64,000 nt of DNA, taken from assembly GCA_964590435.1 (NCBI GenBank), contig CAZPWT010000044.1:6582-70581 (forward strand), written 5' to 3'. Source of the DNA: WSZJ01 sp964590435 (GTDB lineage: Bacteria; Planctomycetota; MHYJ01; WSZJ01). Below, piece after piece: positions 47,378 to 56,714 of the stretch. Position 1 is the first letter of the stretch, and each line of letters opens with the position of its first letter. The notes beneath the pieces were generated by a model. The model was given only the letters and a program-made list of their open reading frames with translations. It was not told the DNA's origin and did not search any database. Made by a program: the position numbers and the translations under genes.

Positions 47378-47386
47378 ACTCCGGCG

Positions 47387-48400
47387 ATGGGCACGTTTCT
47401 GCTGTACGGCGCGACGGGATTCACGGGGCGGCTGGCCGCTGAGCGGGCCGCGGAGCTCGGCATGCGTCCTGTCCTTGCCGGGCGCTCGGCGTGGCCGCTC
47501 TCGGGAATCGCCAGGTCGCTGGGGCTCGAGCACCGGGTCTTCGGGCTGGGCGATCCCGTTGCGATCGATGCCGCCCTCGCGGGAGTGTCACTCGTCCTGA
47601 ACGCGGCGGGCCCCTTTTCGCAGACCGCGAAGCCGCTCGTCGAAGCCTGCCTCCGTGCGAAGAAGCACTACGCGGACATCACGGGCGAAGTGGACGTCAT
47701 GGAAGCGATCTACGCGAAGCACGACGAAGGGGTCACGGCCGGCGTCATGCTCCTGCCCGGCGCCGGGTTCGACGTCGTTCCCTCCGATTGTCTCGCGCGG
47801 TTCCTCAAGGAACGCCTCCCGTCCGCCGCGAGCCTCGTCCTCGCGTTCCGGGCGAACACGCGCCTCTCGCACGGGACCGCGGCGACCATGATCGAGCGCA
47901 TGAACCGCCCCGGAATGGTCCGCCGCCGGGGCGAACTCGTCTCCGTTCCGATCGGCTCGCTCCGCCGCGAAACGCCCTTCCCCGCCCTCGCCATCCCCTG
48001 GGGCGATCTCGCGTCCGCCTTCCGGAGCACCGGCATCCCCGACATCGAGTGCTACACCGCCGCGGGCGCTGCCGAGCGTCTTGGCCTCGCGATCTCCCGC
48101 GTCCGCCCCCTCGCGCCGCTCCTCCGCTCCGCCATCCGCGCGATGGCGACCGGGCCGGACGAGTCGCTGAGGAAGAGTGGACGTTCCCTCGTCTGGGGCG
48201 AAGTCAAGGCGCCCGACGGGAAACGCTTCTCGGCCCGCCTCGATACTCCGGAGCCGTACGCGCTCACGGTCGAGGCGATGCTCGCGGTCGCGAAGAAGGT
48301 CCTCGCCAACGACGTACGCCCCGGCGCGCAGACGCCGGCGACCGCGTACGGCAGCGGATTCGCGATGGAACTCGGCGGCGTGACCCGCACCGAACTCTGA
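47387..48400 (+). CDS. Saccharopine dehydrogenase-like / trans-acting enoyl reductase family protein
   Basis: 337 residues with a Rossmann opening GATGFTGRLAAERAAELG, LNAAGPFSQTAKPLVEAC and YADITGEVDVMEAIY, the typical order of this family. The family reduces polyketide or lipid intermediates in mycobacteria and has uncharted roles elsewhere. It begins 9 bases after the ApbE gene but is probably unrelated to that cluster. Confidence 0.88.
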   Translation: MGTFLLYGATGFTGRLAAERAAELGMRPVLAGRSAWPLSGIARSLGLEHRVFGLGDPVAIDAALAGVSLVLNAAGPFSQTAKPLVEACLRAKKHYADITGEVDVMEAIYAKHDEGVTAGVMLLPGAGFDVVPSDCLARFLKERLPSAASLVLAFRANTRLSHGTAATMIERMNRPGMVRRRGELVSVPIGSLRRETPFPALAIPWGDLASAFRSTGIPDIECYTAAGAAERLGLAISRVRPLAPLLRSAIRAMATGPDESLRKSGRSLVWGEVKAPDGKRFSARLDTPEPYALTVEAMLAVAKKVLANDVRPGAQTPATAYGSGFAMELGGVTRTEL

Positions 48401-48467
48401 GCCGGCCTTGCCGCCCTCCCCGACAGCGGCGACAATCGCCCTTCCCACGCATTCCAGGAGACAGCCC

Positions 48468-49112
48468 ATCAGGAACATCGGCATCCTCGGCTCCGGCACC
48501 GTCAGCGACACGCTCGCGTCCGGCTTCCTCAAGCACGGCTACAAGGTCATGCGCGGCACCCGCGAGCCCGGCAAGCTCGCCTACTGGGCGAACCGCGCGG
48601 GGAAGAACGCCTCCGCGGGGACGTTCGAGCAGACGGCGAAGTGGGGCGAGCTCGTCGTGGTGGCGGTGAAAGGGTCCGCGGCGGTATCGGTCGTGAAGCG
48701 CTGCGCCGCCGCGCTGGCGGGCAAGATGGTGATCGACGCGACGAACCCGATCGCGGACAAGCCGCCGGTCAAGGGCGTCCTGCAGTTCTTCACGAAGCTC
48801 GACGACTCGCTCCTGGAGCGGCTCCAGGCGGCCTCGCCCAAGTCGCGCCTGGTCAAGGCGTTCTCCTGCGTCGGCCACGCGCTCATGGTCAACCCCGACT
48901 TCGGCGGCGTGAAGCCGACGATGTTCATCTGCGGCAACGATGCCGGGGCGAAGCGGCAGGTGACGAAGATCCTGGCGCAGTTCGGGTGGGACGCGGAGGA
49001 CATGGGGACCGCCGAGGCGGCGCGCGCGATCGAGCCGCTGTGCATGCTCTGGTGCATCCCGGGGTTCGTGCGGAACAGCTGGTCGCACGCGTTCAAGCTG
49101 TTGAAGAAGTGA
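48468..49112 (+). CDS. NADP-dependent F420-oxidoreductase-like protein, apparent AUC start
   Basis: About 215 residues. The N-terminus IRNIGILGSGTVSDTLASGF is a Rossmann fold that should begin with Met-Arg-Asn-Ile, but the codon at the expected place is ATC (48468-48470) with AGGAG 7 bases upstream. No ATG is nearby; the only other start in frame, TTG at 48408, adds 20 Pro/Ala-rich residues with no ribosome site. NAD(P)-binding and DATNPIADKPP motifs match the family. The cofactor may be NADP. Confidence 0.8.
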   Translation: MRNIGILGSGTVSDTLASGFLKHGYKVMRGTREPGKLAYWANRAGKNASAGTFEQTAKWGELVVVAVKGSAAVSVVKRCAAALAGKMVIDATNPIADKPPVKGVLQFFTKLDDSLLERLQAASPKSRLVKAFSCVGHALMVNPDFGGVKPTMFICGNDAGAKRQVTKILAQFGWDAEDMGTAEAARAIEPLCMLWCIPGFVRNSWSHAFKLLKK

Positions 49113-49125
49113 AGCGCGCCGCCGG

Positions 49126-50490
49126 TCAGGACCGGGCCGCGGCGACACACGCCGTTCCGTGCAGATCGTACCCCTCGGCGCGCGTCACCTTGGCCGTGAT
49201 GATCTCGCCGAGCGGCAGGTCCTTTCCCGTCAGGTAGATCACGCCGTCGATATCCGGCGCGTCCCCCGCGGTGCGCCCGATCGTCCGGCGCCCCTGCCTC
49301 GACTCCACGAGCACCTCGATTTCCTTCCCCAGCCACTTCCGCTGCCGCTCGAACGCCACGGACTGCTGCGCACGCATGAGGCGGTCGAAGCGCCGCTCCT
49401 TCACGTCCTCGGGGATCTGGTTCTCGTAGCGGCCGGCGGGGGTTCCCTTTTCCGGCGAGTACTTGAACGCGCCAGCGCGGTCGAACTTCGCCTGCGTGAC
49501 GAATGCGAGAAGCTCCTCGAAGTCCTCCTCCGACTCGCCGGGGAAGCCGACGATGAACGTCGTGCGGAGGACGAGCCCCGGGACGCGCTCGCGCAGCCGG
49601 CGGATAAGGTCGAGCGTCTCGGCCTTCGTGATGTTGCGCTTCATCGCCTTCAGCATCGGGTCGGAGATGTGCTGGAGGGGCATGTCGACGTAGCGGACGA
49701 CGTTTGGGGTGTTCGCGAGGGCGTCGATCATGTCGTCGGTGAAGAACGACGGGTAGGCGTACATGAGGCGGACCCAGCGGACGCCGGGGACCGCGGCGAC
49801 TTCGCGCAGCAGGCGCGGGAGTTCGAACGCGTCGTAGAGGTCCTTGCCGTAGCTCGTCGTGTCCTGCGCGATGAGGTTGATCTCCTTCGCGCCGTCGGCC
49901 GCGAGCTCGCGGACTTCCTTGACGACCATCTCGACGGGCTTCGAGCGGTGCTTGCCGCGGATCTTCGGGATGATGCAGAAGGTGCAGACGTTGTCGCAGC
50001 CCTCGCTGATCTTCACGTAGGCGGTGTGGCGCGGCGTGAGGCGGAGGCGACCGACGTCGGCGCTGCACTCGCGGTCGTTGCGCTCGACCTGGTACTTCGC
50101 CGGCGACTTCTTCCGCTTCGATTTCACGCGCGCCGACAGGTCCTCGCACAGCTTCGCGATCTTCTCCTCGCCCATGATCCCGAGGAACGCGTCCACGTCC
50201 GGCAGCAATTCGACGAGCTTGTCCTTGTCGCGCTGGGCCAGGCACCCCGCGACCACCACGCCCGACGCTTCGCCCTTGCGCTTGTGCTCGCACGCCTCCC
50301 GGATCACCGCGATCGATTCCTGCCGCGACGCCTCCAGAAACCCGCACGTGTTCACCACGATGATGTCCGCGTCCTCCGCCTTCTCGCAGACCGCGAAGTC
50401 GTCAAGCACCAGCCGCCCGAGCAGGACCTCGCTGTCGACGAGGTTCTTCGGGCAGCCGAGCGAGATGAAATGCACGTTTCCGGTGGGCAT
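49126..50490 (-). CDS. rimO: Ribosomal protein S12 methylthiotransferase RimO
   Basis: 454 residues with the three Cys of the UPF0004 domain (SLGCPKN, VVNTCGF, VVAGCLAQ), the radical-SAM cluster motif EGCDNVCTFC (C-x3-C-x2-C), VRRLMYAYPS-type strand and a C-terminal TRAM domain (about 390-454). RimO adds a methylthio group to an Asp of ribosomal protein S12. I start at the ATG at 50490 because the first Cys motif sits a normal distance from it. No strong ribosome-binding site is visible. Confidence 0.95.
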   Translation of the reverse strand: MPTGNVHFISLGCPKNLVDSEVLLGRLVLDDFAVCEKAEDADIIVVNTCGFLEASRQESIAVIREACEHKRKGEASGVVVAGCLAQRDKDKLVELLPDVDAFLGIMGEEKIAKLCEDLSARVKSKRKKSPAKYQVERNDRECSADVGRLRLTPRHTAYVKISEGCDNVCTFCIIPKIRGKHRSKPVEMVVKEVRELAADGAKEINLIAQDTTSYGKDLYDAFELPRLLREVAAVPGVRWVRLMYAYPSFFTDDMIDALANTPNVVRYVDMPLQHISDPMLKAMKRNITKAETLDLIRRLRERVPGLVLRTTFIVGFPGESEEDFEELLAFVTQAKFDRAGAFKYSPEKGTPAGRYENQIPEDVKERRFDRLMRAQQSVAFERQRKWLGKEIEVLVESRQGRRTIGRTAGDAPDIDGVIYLTGKDLPLGEIITAKVTRAEGYDLHGTACVAAARS

Positions 50491-50541
50491 GGGGGGAGAG
50501 AGCTTACGACCGCCGCTGGAAGCGGACAATAGGGATCGCCG

Positions 50542-51687
50542 TTACCCGACGCCGAACGTGTAGTTGGCCGTCAGGAGCTCCCCCAGCGGCGGATCCTCCG
50601 GCCCGATGTTGCACTCCTCCAGCACCCCCGCCCCGAGCAGCTTCAGGATCGCCGGCGCCAGCCGCTGCCGCACGCCGACGCCCGCGCAGTGCATCTCGTG
50701 GAACCCGAACGGCTCCTTCACCCCCTCCAGCCACCGCACCAGCCCTTCCAGCCACGGGTTCGGCTCGCAGATCACCGGCGACTTCCCCGGCCCCCGCACG
50801 ACCAGCGCTTCTTCCGCCCGCTTGAAGCTCCAGCCCGCCGCGGGACGGAGGAACCGCCACGGCTCGAGCGGCACGTCGGGGACCCACGTGAAGCGCGGCT
50901 CCGGGATGCGGAGGTCGACCTCGGCGGAATCGGGACTGGTGAATCCGCGGACGGGAATCGGCGCGATGATCCGCTCGGCCGCGGACAGGAACGCGCCCCA
51001 CCAGCTGAAGGTGCTGTTGGCCATGACGATGAGCGGGAAGCGCGTCATGAGGTTGAGGGTGCGGCCGGCGTCGAGGTCGAGGTAGACGGGTTTCCAGGGG
51101 GCGAGCGCGGCGCGCAGGGTGTCGTCGAGGCCGAGGCCGCAGACGTAGGTGCGCTCGGGCTTGAGCTGTTCCAGTGCCTGGACGTAGAAGGACACGTCGA
51201 GGCGGCGGTCGAGGAGGCGCATGTCCAGCGAGCGCCGGACGTGCACGAGGGCGTCGCGCGGGCCGGGCTTGATCGGCAGGTCGGCGGGTTTCATGCGGAA
51301 CCAGCGGCGGATGCGGTCGGCGTACGGCAGGTAGTACTCCGCACGCTGGAAGTACCCGTGCAGGACGATCCGGTGGTCCCGGCCGGCCTTCAGCAGCCAC
51401 GGGAGGTTCAGCGACTGGGTCGTCCAGCCGAGCTTCTCTCCCATGACGTAGCGCAACTGCGGGCGTTCGATGACGCGCCCGGCCCGTTCCTGCGGCGCGT
51501 CCTCGAACATCTCCCAGTGCATCGGCATCCGGTCGACGATGCCGGACCGCTTCTCGATGTCTCCCCACGGCCCCGAGCCCGAGAGGCGGCACGCCAGCGC
51601 GTGCCCCAGTTCCTCGGACAGCAGTCGTCCGAGCGCGTAATTGAAGAGGTTGTTTCCCAGGTGCCCGGCGTAGATGAGTTCGATCAT
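50542..51687 (-). CDS. Alpha-1,2-fucosyltransferase-like (GT11) protein
   Basis: 381 residues with the GT11 features: GHLGNNLFNYALGRLLSEELG at the start, the HxRR-type donor-binding motif in LVHVRRSLDMR, and VMANSTFSWWGAFLS. The C-terminal 100 residues form an extra domain not seen in the minimal GT11. It probably transfers a sugar in surface polysaccharide synthesis. No other polysaccharide genes are nearby. Confidence 0.85.
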   Translation of the reverse strand: MIELIYAGHLGNNLFNYALGRLLSEELGHALACRLSGSGPWGDIEKRSGIVDRMPMHWEMFEDAPQERAGRVIERPQLRYVMGEKLGWTTQSLNLPWLLKAGRDHRIVLHGYFQRAEYYLPYADRIRRWFRMKPADLPIKPGPRDALVHVRRSLDMRLLDRRLDVSFYVQALEQLKPERTYVCGLGLDDTLRAALAPWKPVYLDLDAGRTLNLMTRFPLIVMANSTFSWWGAFLSAAERIIAPIPVRGFTSPDSAEVDLRIPEPRFTWVPDVPLEPWRFLRPAAGWSFKRAEEALVVRGPGKSPVICEPNPWLEGLVRWLEGVKEPFGFHEMHCAGVGVRQRLAPAILKLLGAGVLEECNIGPEDPPLGELLTANYTFGVG

Positions 51688-51778
51688 GGTGAGCCCAGAT
51701 TAGCGCACGGCAGACCAATCGCCGAAGGATCGCACGCTCCCGGAAACCCGGCGCGGTCTCCCGGTGTATTCTCCCCGC

Positions 51779-53410
51779 ATGCGAGTCCTCCGGGCGATCC
51801 TGCTCCTGCTGGCCCTCCCCCTTGCCGCCCCGGCAGGCGACGAAGAAGTCGTGCCCTGCGACTCGACTGCGGGTTTCCAGACGGCGACGCCCTCCGGCGG
51901 AAAACCTGCCGAAGCGGAGCTCCGCGCGGTCGACGGGAACGTCGTCCTCGCCTACGAGCGGGGAAAGATGGCCCCGCTCGCGCACGACGCCCTGCTCACC
52001 GAGCTGAAGGAGCTGCGGCTCCGGCTGCACTCCACGCAGGCCGCGACGTTCGTCGTCGTCGTGAAGGATCGCGACGGCGCGAGCTGGCACCAGCCGTTCG
52101 CGCTTCCCGCGGCGGAGTGGACGGACGTCGTGCTGGGGGTGGAGAAGTTCACGCTGAACCAGGATTCGGCGGTGAAGAAGCCGCGGTTCGAGCCGGGGCG
52201 TCTCGGCGCCGGGTGGCTGCTGCTGGACGCGGCCGCGATCGTGGGAAAGGGCAGCGGGGCGAACGAGCTCCGCGTCGACGAGGTGCGGATCGTCCGCGAA
52301 TCCCTGGAGGAGACGGCCGGGGACTGGGTCGTCGAGAACGATCAGGCCGTGACGGCCGGCCGCCGGCACGCCGGCCGGCTTCTCGTCAAGCCGGGCGGCA
52401 AGCTCACCATCACGGCGCCGCGGTTCGTCCTCGACGGCGAACTTTCCCAGTCCGGCGGCGCCGTCGAGTTGAGAGGCGGCGTCGTGGAGATCCCGCAGCG
52501 CTTCCAGCACGAGCGCACCCTGCGGCTCGCCGGCGATTCCCGCCTGTCCTTCCGCGACGTCCTCCTCCGCACCCGCTTCCCCGCCGCGCTCAAGCTCGAA
52601 GGCGCCCCTTCGGTCGAGATGGATGGCGCCGAGTGCCTCGGCGGGTTCACGTGCGACGTGCCGCCGAAGGCGCGGATCGCGCTCACGGGAACGAAAAACC
52701 CGGGCGAATTCGTGATCGCCCCGGGCGGCTCCGTCCGCGTCGACCGCTGCGAGAACGTCATCCTCTGGCACACCCTGGGCGAGAACCTCAAGGGCGTCCT
52801 GAGCTTTCCGGGACCCGATGTCGGCCCGAAGTGGTCCAGCGGTCACGGGCTGGACGTGACTGTCGAGAACTCGAAAGGCGTGCGGTGGACCCTGCTGTCG
52901 CTCCCGGGCTCCGCCGGTTCCGTCGAGAGCTGCGACCCGATGGCCGCCGGGCTCCTGTTCGGCGGCAAGTCCGTCACGACGCTGGACGATCTCCAGAACG
53001 GCCGCGCGCTGGCCGACTGGCGCGTCCCGGCGCCCGACCGCGCCCTCGCGTTCCGCAAGTCCACCGTCGGCGCATGGAACGTCTACGCGTCGGACGAAGC
53101 GACTGTGAGCGTGAGGAAGTCGACGATCGGGGAAGCGATGACCTTCGGAAAGGGGCGAATCGAGCTGGAGGACACGACCATCGACGGCAAGGGCGGGTAC
53201 GTCGGGGCGCACGACGACAGCACGATCCGGCTCGTCCGCTGCCGCCTCACGTGCCTCGCCGTCGCGCGCCACCGGTCGCGCCTCGAGCTGGTCGAGTGCG
53301 ACGTGCAGGGCGACGTCCGCGCCGTCGAGGGCGCCCGGGTCGTGCTGGAGCGCACGAAGGTCTCCGGCAAGGCCGAGTCCGATGCCGGGGCGAGCCTCGA
53401 GCATCGGTAG
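51779..53410 (+). CDS. Secreted beta-helix-like protein
   Basis: 543 residues with a signal peptide (MRVLRAILLLLALPLAAPAG). The second half has a series of short repeating turns (RKSTVGAWNVYASDEATVSVRKSTIGEA, IELEDTTIDGKGG, STIRLVRCRLTCL, SRLELVECDV) as in right-handed beta-helices. The first half resembles a carbohydrate-binding beta-sandwich. No catalytic residues recognised. Confidence 0.7.
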   Translation: MRVLRAILLLLALPLAAPAGDEEVVPCDSTAGFQTATPSGGKPAEAELRAVDGNVVLAYERGKMAPLAHDALLTELKELRLRLHSTQAATFVVVVKDRDGASWHQPFALPAAEWTDVVLGVEKFTLNQDSAVKKPRFEPGRLGAGWLLLDAAAIVGKGSGANELRVDEVRIVRESLEETAGDWVVENDQAVTAGRRHAGRLLVKPGGKLTITAPRFVLDGELSQSGGAVELRGGVVEIPQRFQHERTLRLAGDSRLSFRDVLLRTRFPAALKLEGAPSVEMDGAECLGGFTCDVPPKARIALTGTKNPGEFVIAPGGSVRVDRCENVILWHTLGENLKGVLSFPGPDVGPKWSSGHGLDVTVENSKGVRWTLLSLPGSAGSVESCDPMAAGLLFGGKSVTTLDDLQNGRALADWRVPAPDRALAFRKSTVGAWNVYASDEATVSVRKSTIGEAMTFGKGRIELEDTTIDGKGGYVGAHDDSTIRLVRCRLTCLAVARHRSRLELVECDVQGDVRAVEGARVVLERTKVSGKAESDAGASLEHR

Positions 53411-53504
53411 CTCTCCCCTGCGCATCTTCTTTGCCGCCTTCGGGCCGCGCCCGTAACGTGCCTCTCCCGGCAATTCGCCGGACTCACCTATTCAGGAGAT
53501 CTTC

Positions 53505-54086
53505 ATGCGTCATTTCGTCCTGGCCGCCCTGTGCGCGGCCGTCCTCTTCGCAGGCTGCGGAAAGTCGGAATCCTCCTCGGGAAGCGGCGGAAGCTCCGGA
53601 GGCGGGTCGACGAGCGGGGGCGGAGCTTCCGCCAAGACCCCCGAGCAGTTCTTCGACTCCATGAAGGGCTCCATGATCAAGGGCGACTCCGGCGCGCTCT
53701 GGGGGATGTTCAGCACCGCTTCACAGAAGTGGTTCATCAAGTCGATGGCGGAGATGAAGGACGGGATGAAGGACGCGCCGGAGGAGGGGCTTGCGAAGAC
53801 GGCCGAGGGATTCGGGATGACGGTGGCGGAGTTCAAGGCCGCCGACGCGGAGAAGCTGGCGAAAGCGATGCTGACGGCGCAGAGCAAGGACGCGAAGGAG
53901 AAGGAGAAGATGGAGAAGACCTCGTTCGTGAAGGCGGACGTCCAGGGGGACAAGGCGATGTGCGAAACGAAGGAGGCCGACGGCTCCGCGGAATACGTGG
54001 TGCTGGTGAAGGAAGGCGGGGAGTGGAAGTTCGACATCGAGCAGTCGCAGGAGTACGACAAGCAGAAGAAAGGCGGCGGCAAGTAA
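53505..54086 (+). CDS. Lipoprotein with Gly/Ser linker
   Basis: 193 residues. Lipobox LFAGCGKSE (Cys at about 18), then a Gly/Ser-rich linker of about 25 residues, then a helical domain rich in Lys/Glu/Met (TPEQFFDSMKGSMIKGD ...) and a C-terminal strand pair (YVVLVKEGGEWKFDIE) typical of DUF4878-like lipoproteins. Role unknown. It likely extends from the membrane into the periplasm. Confidence 0.7.
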   Translation: MRHFVLAALCAAVLFAGCGKSESSSGSGGSSGGGSTSGGGASAKTPEQFFDSMKGSMIKGDSGALWGMFSTASQKWFIKSMAEMKDGMKDAPEEGLAKTAEGFGMTVAEFKAADAEKLAKAMLTAQSKDAKEKEKMEKTSFVKADVQGDKAMCETKEADGSAEYVVLVKEGGEWKFDIEQSQEYDKQKKGGGK

Positions 54087-54213
54087 GGCGCTCCCGGGTG
54101 CCGGAATCTGTGACGGCTCCCGGCACGGGCCGCGATTTCGACGCATTGTGCTTTCCCGTCAAGCCGGATACCGTTGCGCCACGATTCATCCCACACCTCG
54201 GAAAGGAGCTACG

Positions 54214-54516
54214 ATGGGCAAACTCGCGCTGGCCGCCATTCTTTCTGCAACCGTACTCTCGTCGGTTCTCGCCGTCCCCAGGGGGCCGGTGAACCCCGCC
54301 CTGCTGAAGATCGAGAGCGGGTATTACGCCCAATTGCAGCGCCTCTATCGCGACTACGGGACCTCCTGCGCGTACGACCTGTCCAGCGCGGAGGAGGAGG
54401 CTTTCAAGCGCCGGATCGACCAGTTGAACTCACGCCGCGTCGTTGACTACAGGCGCTACCAGTCTTCACCGGATTTCTATCCGTACTGCACTTACGGGTA
54501 CGGCGGACCGAATTAA
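54214..54516 (+). CDS. Small secreted protein
   Basis: 100 residues with a signal peptide (MGKLALAAILSATVLSSVLA) followed by a Tyr/Arg-rich mature part with two Cys. AGGAG lies about 6 bases before the ATG. No family recognised. Confidence 0.6.
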   Translation: MGKLALAAILSATVLSSVLAVPRGPVNPALLKIESGYYAQLQRLYRDYGTSCAYDLSSAEEEAFKRRIDQLNSRRVVDYRRYQSSPDFYPYCTYGYGGPN

Positions 54517-54539
54517 GCCGGAAATCCAGGGCTGCCCGG

Positions 54540-54574
54540 GGGACGAGCGGTTGCGTGACGCCGCCGCTCGTCCC
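54540..54574. terminator. 11-bp perfect hairpin between convergent genes
   Basis: GGGACGAGCGG (54540-54550) and CCGCTCGTCCC (54564-54574) pair perfectly around a 13-base loop, followed by TTCCGGTCCTTT. It lies between a plus-strand gene ending at 54516 and a minus-strand gene ending at 54618, so it can serve both. Confidence 0.75.
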
Positions 54575-54617
54575 TTCCGGTCCTTTCCCTCCCGGCCCGG
54601 CGGGCTTTCACGACAGC

Positions 54618-56711
54618 CTATTCATGAAATTCGCGCGGCCGATCGACCGACTTGCAGAACTCTTCCTCGCCCGCGAAAACAGCCTCCCCCTCCGACGGCC
54701 GCCCGTCGAGAAAGCCGACGAAATCGAGCTGCTGGGCTGAAGAGCCTCTCTCAGTGCGGAACTTTCGGGCGATCTCCACGGCGGGGAGGGTGTCGCGTCC
54801 CATGACGTGGGCGAGCTCGAAGTGGACGATCCCCTCGTAGGAGCGGTAGACGAGCTCGGTGCAGACGAGCTTGTCGGTGGTCTTGAAGTCGAATTCGTAG
54901 TCGTACGGCTTGCCCTCGTTCGCGAAGGCGCGGGCGATCGCTTCGGCCTTCTGTTGCGGCGTGGCGCGCGGACGCAGGACGGCGACGAAGTCCGCGTGGA
55001 CGGAATGCTCGAGCGAGTTGAAGACCACGCCCTCGCTGATCGCCTCGATGACCGCGTGCCGGTGGCCGTCCTCGCACGGCTTGCGCCACCGCTCGAGCTT
55101 GGCCTTCACGTCCGGGTTGTCGAGCAGCCCGAGCGCCCGCATTTCGTCCTCTGAGCCTACGTACATCACCGCGTGCGGCCAGAAGCCCGGGAGGAACGCG
55201 TTCGACAGGAAGAAGTTCCGCCGCTCCAGGATGATGTCCCCCGGCTGCATCTTCGCGCGCAGCTCGTCGATCTGGCTCTCGCGGATCAGCGGCGGCCGCG
55301 CGACGACCCGCGTGTCCCCGATCCACTCCGAGAGCTGCGACTGCACCGCGTACACCGGCGAATACGCGTCGCTCTTCACCTTCGACAGCACCCGGTTCAG
55401 CCAGTTCCGGTGCGTGTGCACGTCCAGCGCCCGCGTCGCCTCGATCCCCCGCGCGATCCGCTTCTCGAACCAGTCCATCTCCCCGGGCTCCCAGACCTTC
55501 TCCTCGCGCCACAGCGGCCGGCGTTCCTCGAAGTAGGCGGCCATTTCCTCGAAGCGCTCGGCGTTGGACCCGGCGCCGATGCCGGAAGCGATGCGGTCGA
55601 ACATGCCGGCGGCGATCCCCCAGCGCGGGTCGGGCTCGTTGAGCTTGCGGCGGGCGAGGCCCCAGTCCTGGAACGTGACGACGAGGCGGCCGGAGGATTC
55701 GAACAGGGCGGTGGCGGCGGCGTAGGCGACCAGGAAGCAGCGCGCCTTGAGCGCCTGGTCGCGCACGGACTCGAACCCGGCGTACATGGCGACCTGGCGG
55801 AGAAGGGCCGACCGGTACGTGAGGAACGTCATGTAGTCCTTGCGAAGCGCGTCGTCCTCGGGCGCGGTCATCGTCTCGCGCCCCTGTGCCTTCATCGCGC
55901 CCTCGAGCTGAGATCGCAGCGCGGGGAAGCGCCCCGCGAGCTCGTCCATGCCGGCGGTGACGGTGCGAAGGCGGGCCGCGTCGGCGCGGACGGACGCATC
56001 GATCTCCTCCGGCGACATCCCGGCGAGCGCCGACGGGAACGCTTCGAAGACCGCCTCGGAGCCGCCGGTGATGCGGCCGATGTAGATCCCCGCGACCACG
56101 AGCACGGCCTGCAGGACGCCGAACGCGGTCCAGCGGAGCCAGAGCGGGATCGGCGAAGGCTCGCCGGCGTGCTTCTGGCGGTAGCGATAGAACACCACGA
56201 CCGAGCCGCCCACCGCCACCGCTCCGAGCGTCCCCATGATCGCCATGGTCCACCCCGGCGGGTCCGCCATCATGTCGCGCCGCAGCACCAGCAGCACCCA
56301 CGACAGCCCGTGCGCCAGGATCCCTGCCGCGGTCACCTTCCCGAAAGTCGTCCGCCAGTTCACCTCGTAGAGCCGCAGCAGCCGGAGGTGCGCCGCCACC
56401 AGCGACGGCACCGCCGCGCCCCACCAGATCCGCCACAGGTCCGCCTTCTGCTTCGCGTCCGTCCACACCAGCAGGTAGAACGCGATCTGCGAAGCGGCCA
56501 GCAGCGCGATCGCGGCCGCGCCGAACCCGGCGCGCGGCGGCGGCGGGCGCAGGTAAATGGACGTCAGCCCCGCGCCGATCGCCAGCCCCGTGGCCGTCAC
56601 CAGCCACTGCCACAGCACCGGCGGAATCGAATGCCCCAGTACCCCGATCCCGAACAGCACCGCCGCGATCAACGCAAACAACGCAGACAGCCGGCTGCAC
56701 ACTCGGCTCAT
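54618..56711 (-). CDS. Membrane-anchored YiiX-like papain-fold hydrolase
   Basis: 697 residues. About six membrane helices in the first 210 residues, a helical middle region, and a C-terminal permuted NlpC/P60 (YiiX/YebB-like) domain: QPGDIILERRNFFLSNAF, His in FWPHAVMYVG and the catalytic Cys in LVCTELVY. Such domains cleave amide bonds of peptidoglycan or lipoproteins. It starts 3 bases after the aminotransferase gene ends and is likely co-transcribed with it. The domain order (membrane first, catalytic last) would place the enzyme on one defined side of the membrane; which side is not certain. Confidence 0.82.
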   Translation of the reverse strand: MSRVCSRLSALFALIAAVLFGIGVLGHSIPPVLWQWLVTATGLAIGAGLTSIYLRPPPPRAGFGAAAIALLAASQIAFYLLVWTDAKQKADLWRIWWGAAVPSLVAAHLRLLRLYEVNWRTTFGKVTAAGILAHGLSWVLLVLRRDMMADPPGWTMAIMGTLGAVAVGGSVVVFYRYRQKHAGEPSPIPLWLRWTAFGVLQAVLVVAGIYIGRITGGSEAVFEAFPSALAGMSPEEIDASVRADAARLRTVTAGMDELAGRFPALRSQLEGAMKAQGRETMTAPEDDALRKDYMTFLTYRSALLRQVAMYAGFESVRDQALKARCFLVAYAAATALFESSGRLVVTFQDWGLARRKLNEPDPRWGIAAGMFDRIASGIGAGSNAERFEEMAAYFEERRPLWREEKVWEPGEMDWFEKRIARGIEATRALDVHTHRNWLNRVLSKVKSDAYSPVYAVQSQLSEWIGDTRVVARPPLIRESQIDELRAKMQPGDIILERRNFFLSNAFLPGFWPHAVMYVGSEDEMRALGLLDNPDVKAKLERWRKPCEDGHRHAVIEAISEGVVFNSLEHSVHADFVAVLRPRATPQQKAEAIARAFANEGKPYDYEFDFKTTDKLVCTELVYRSYEGIVHFELAHVMGRDTLPAVEIARKFRTERGSSAQQLDFVGFLDGRPSEGEAVFAGEEEFCKSVDRPREFHE

Positions 56712-56714
56712 GGC

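Noticed and set aside
50504..53664. Open frames of about 990 codons on both strands over rimO, GT11 and the beta-helix gene
   Set aside because: They cross three unrelated real genes, are Arg/Gly/Pro-rich and carry no motif; by-products of third-position G+C.
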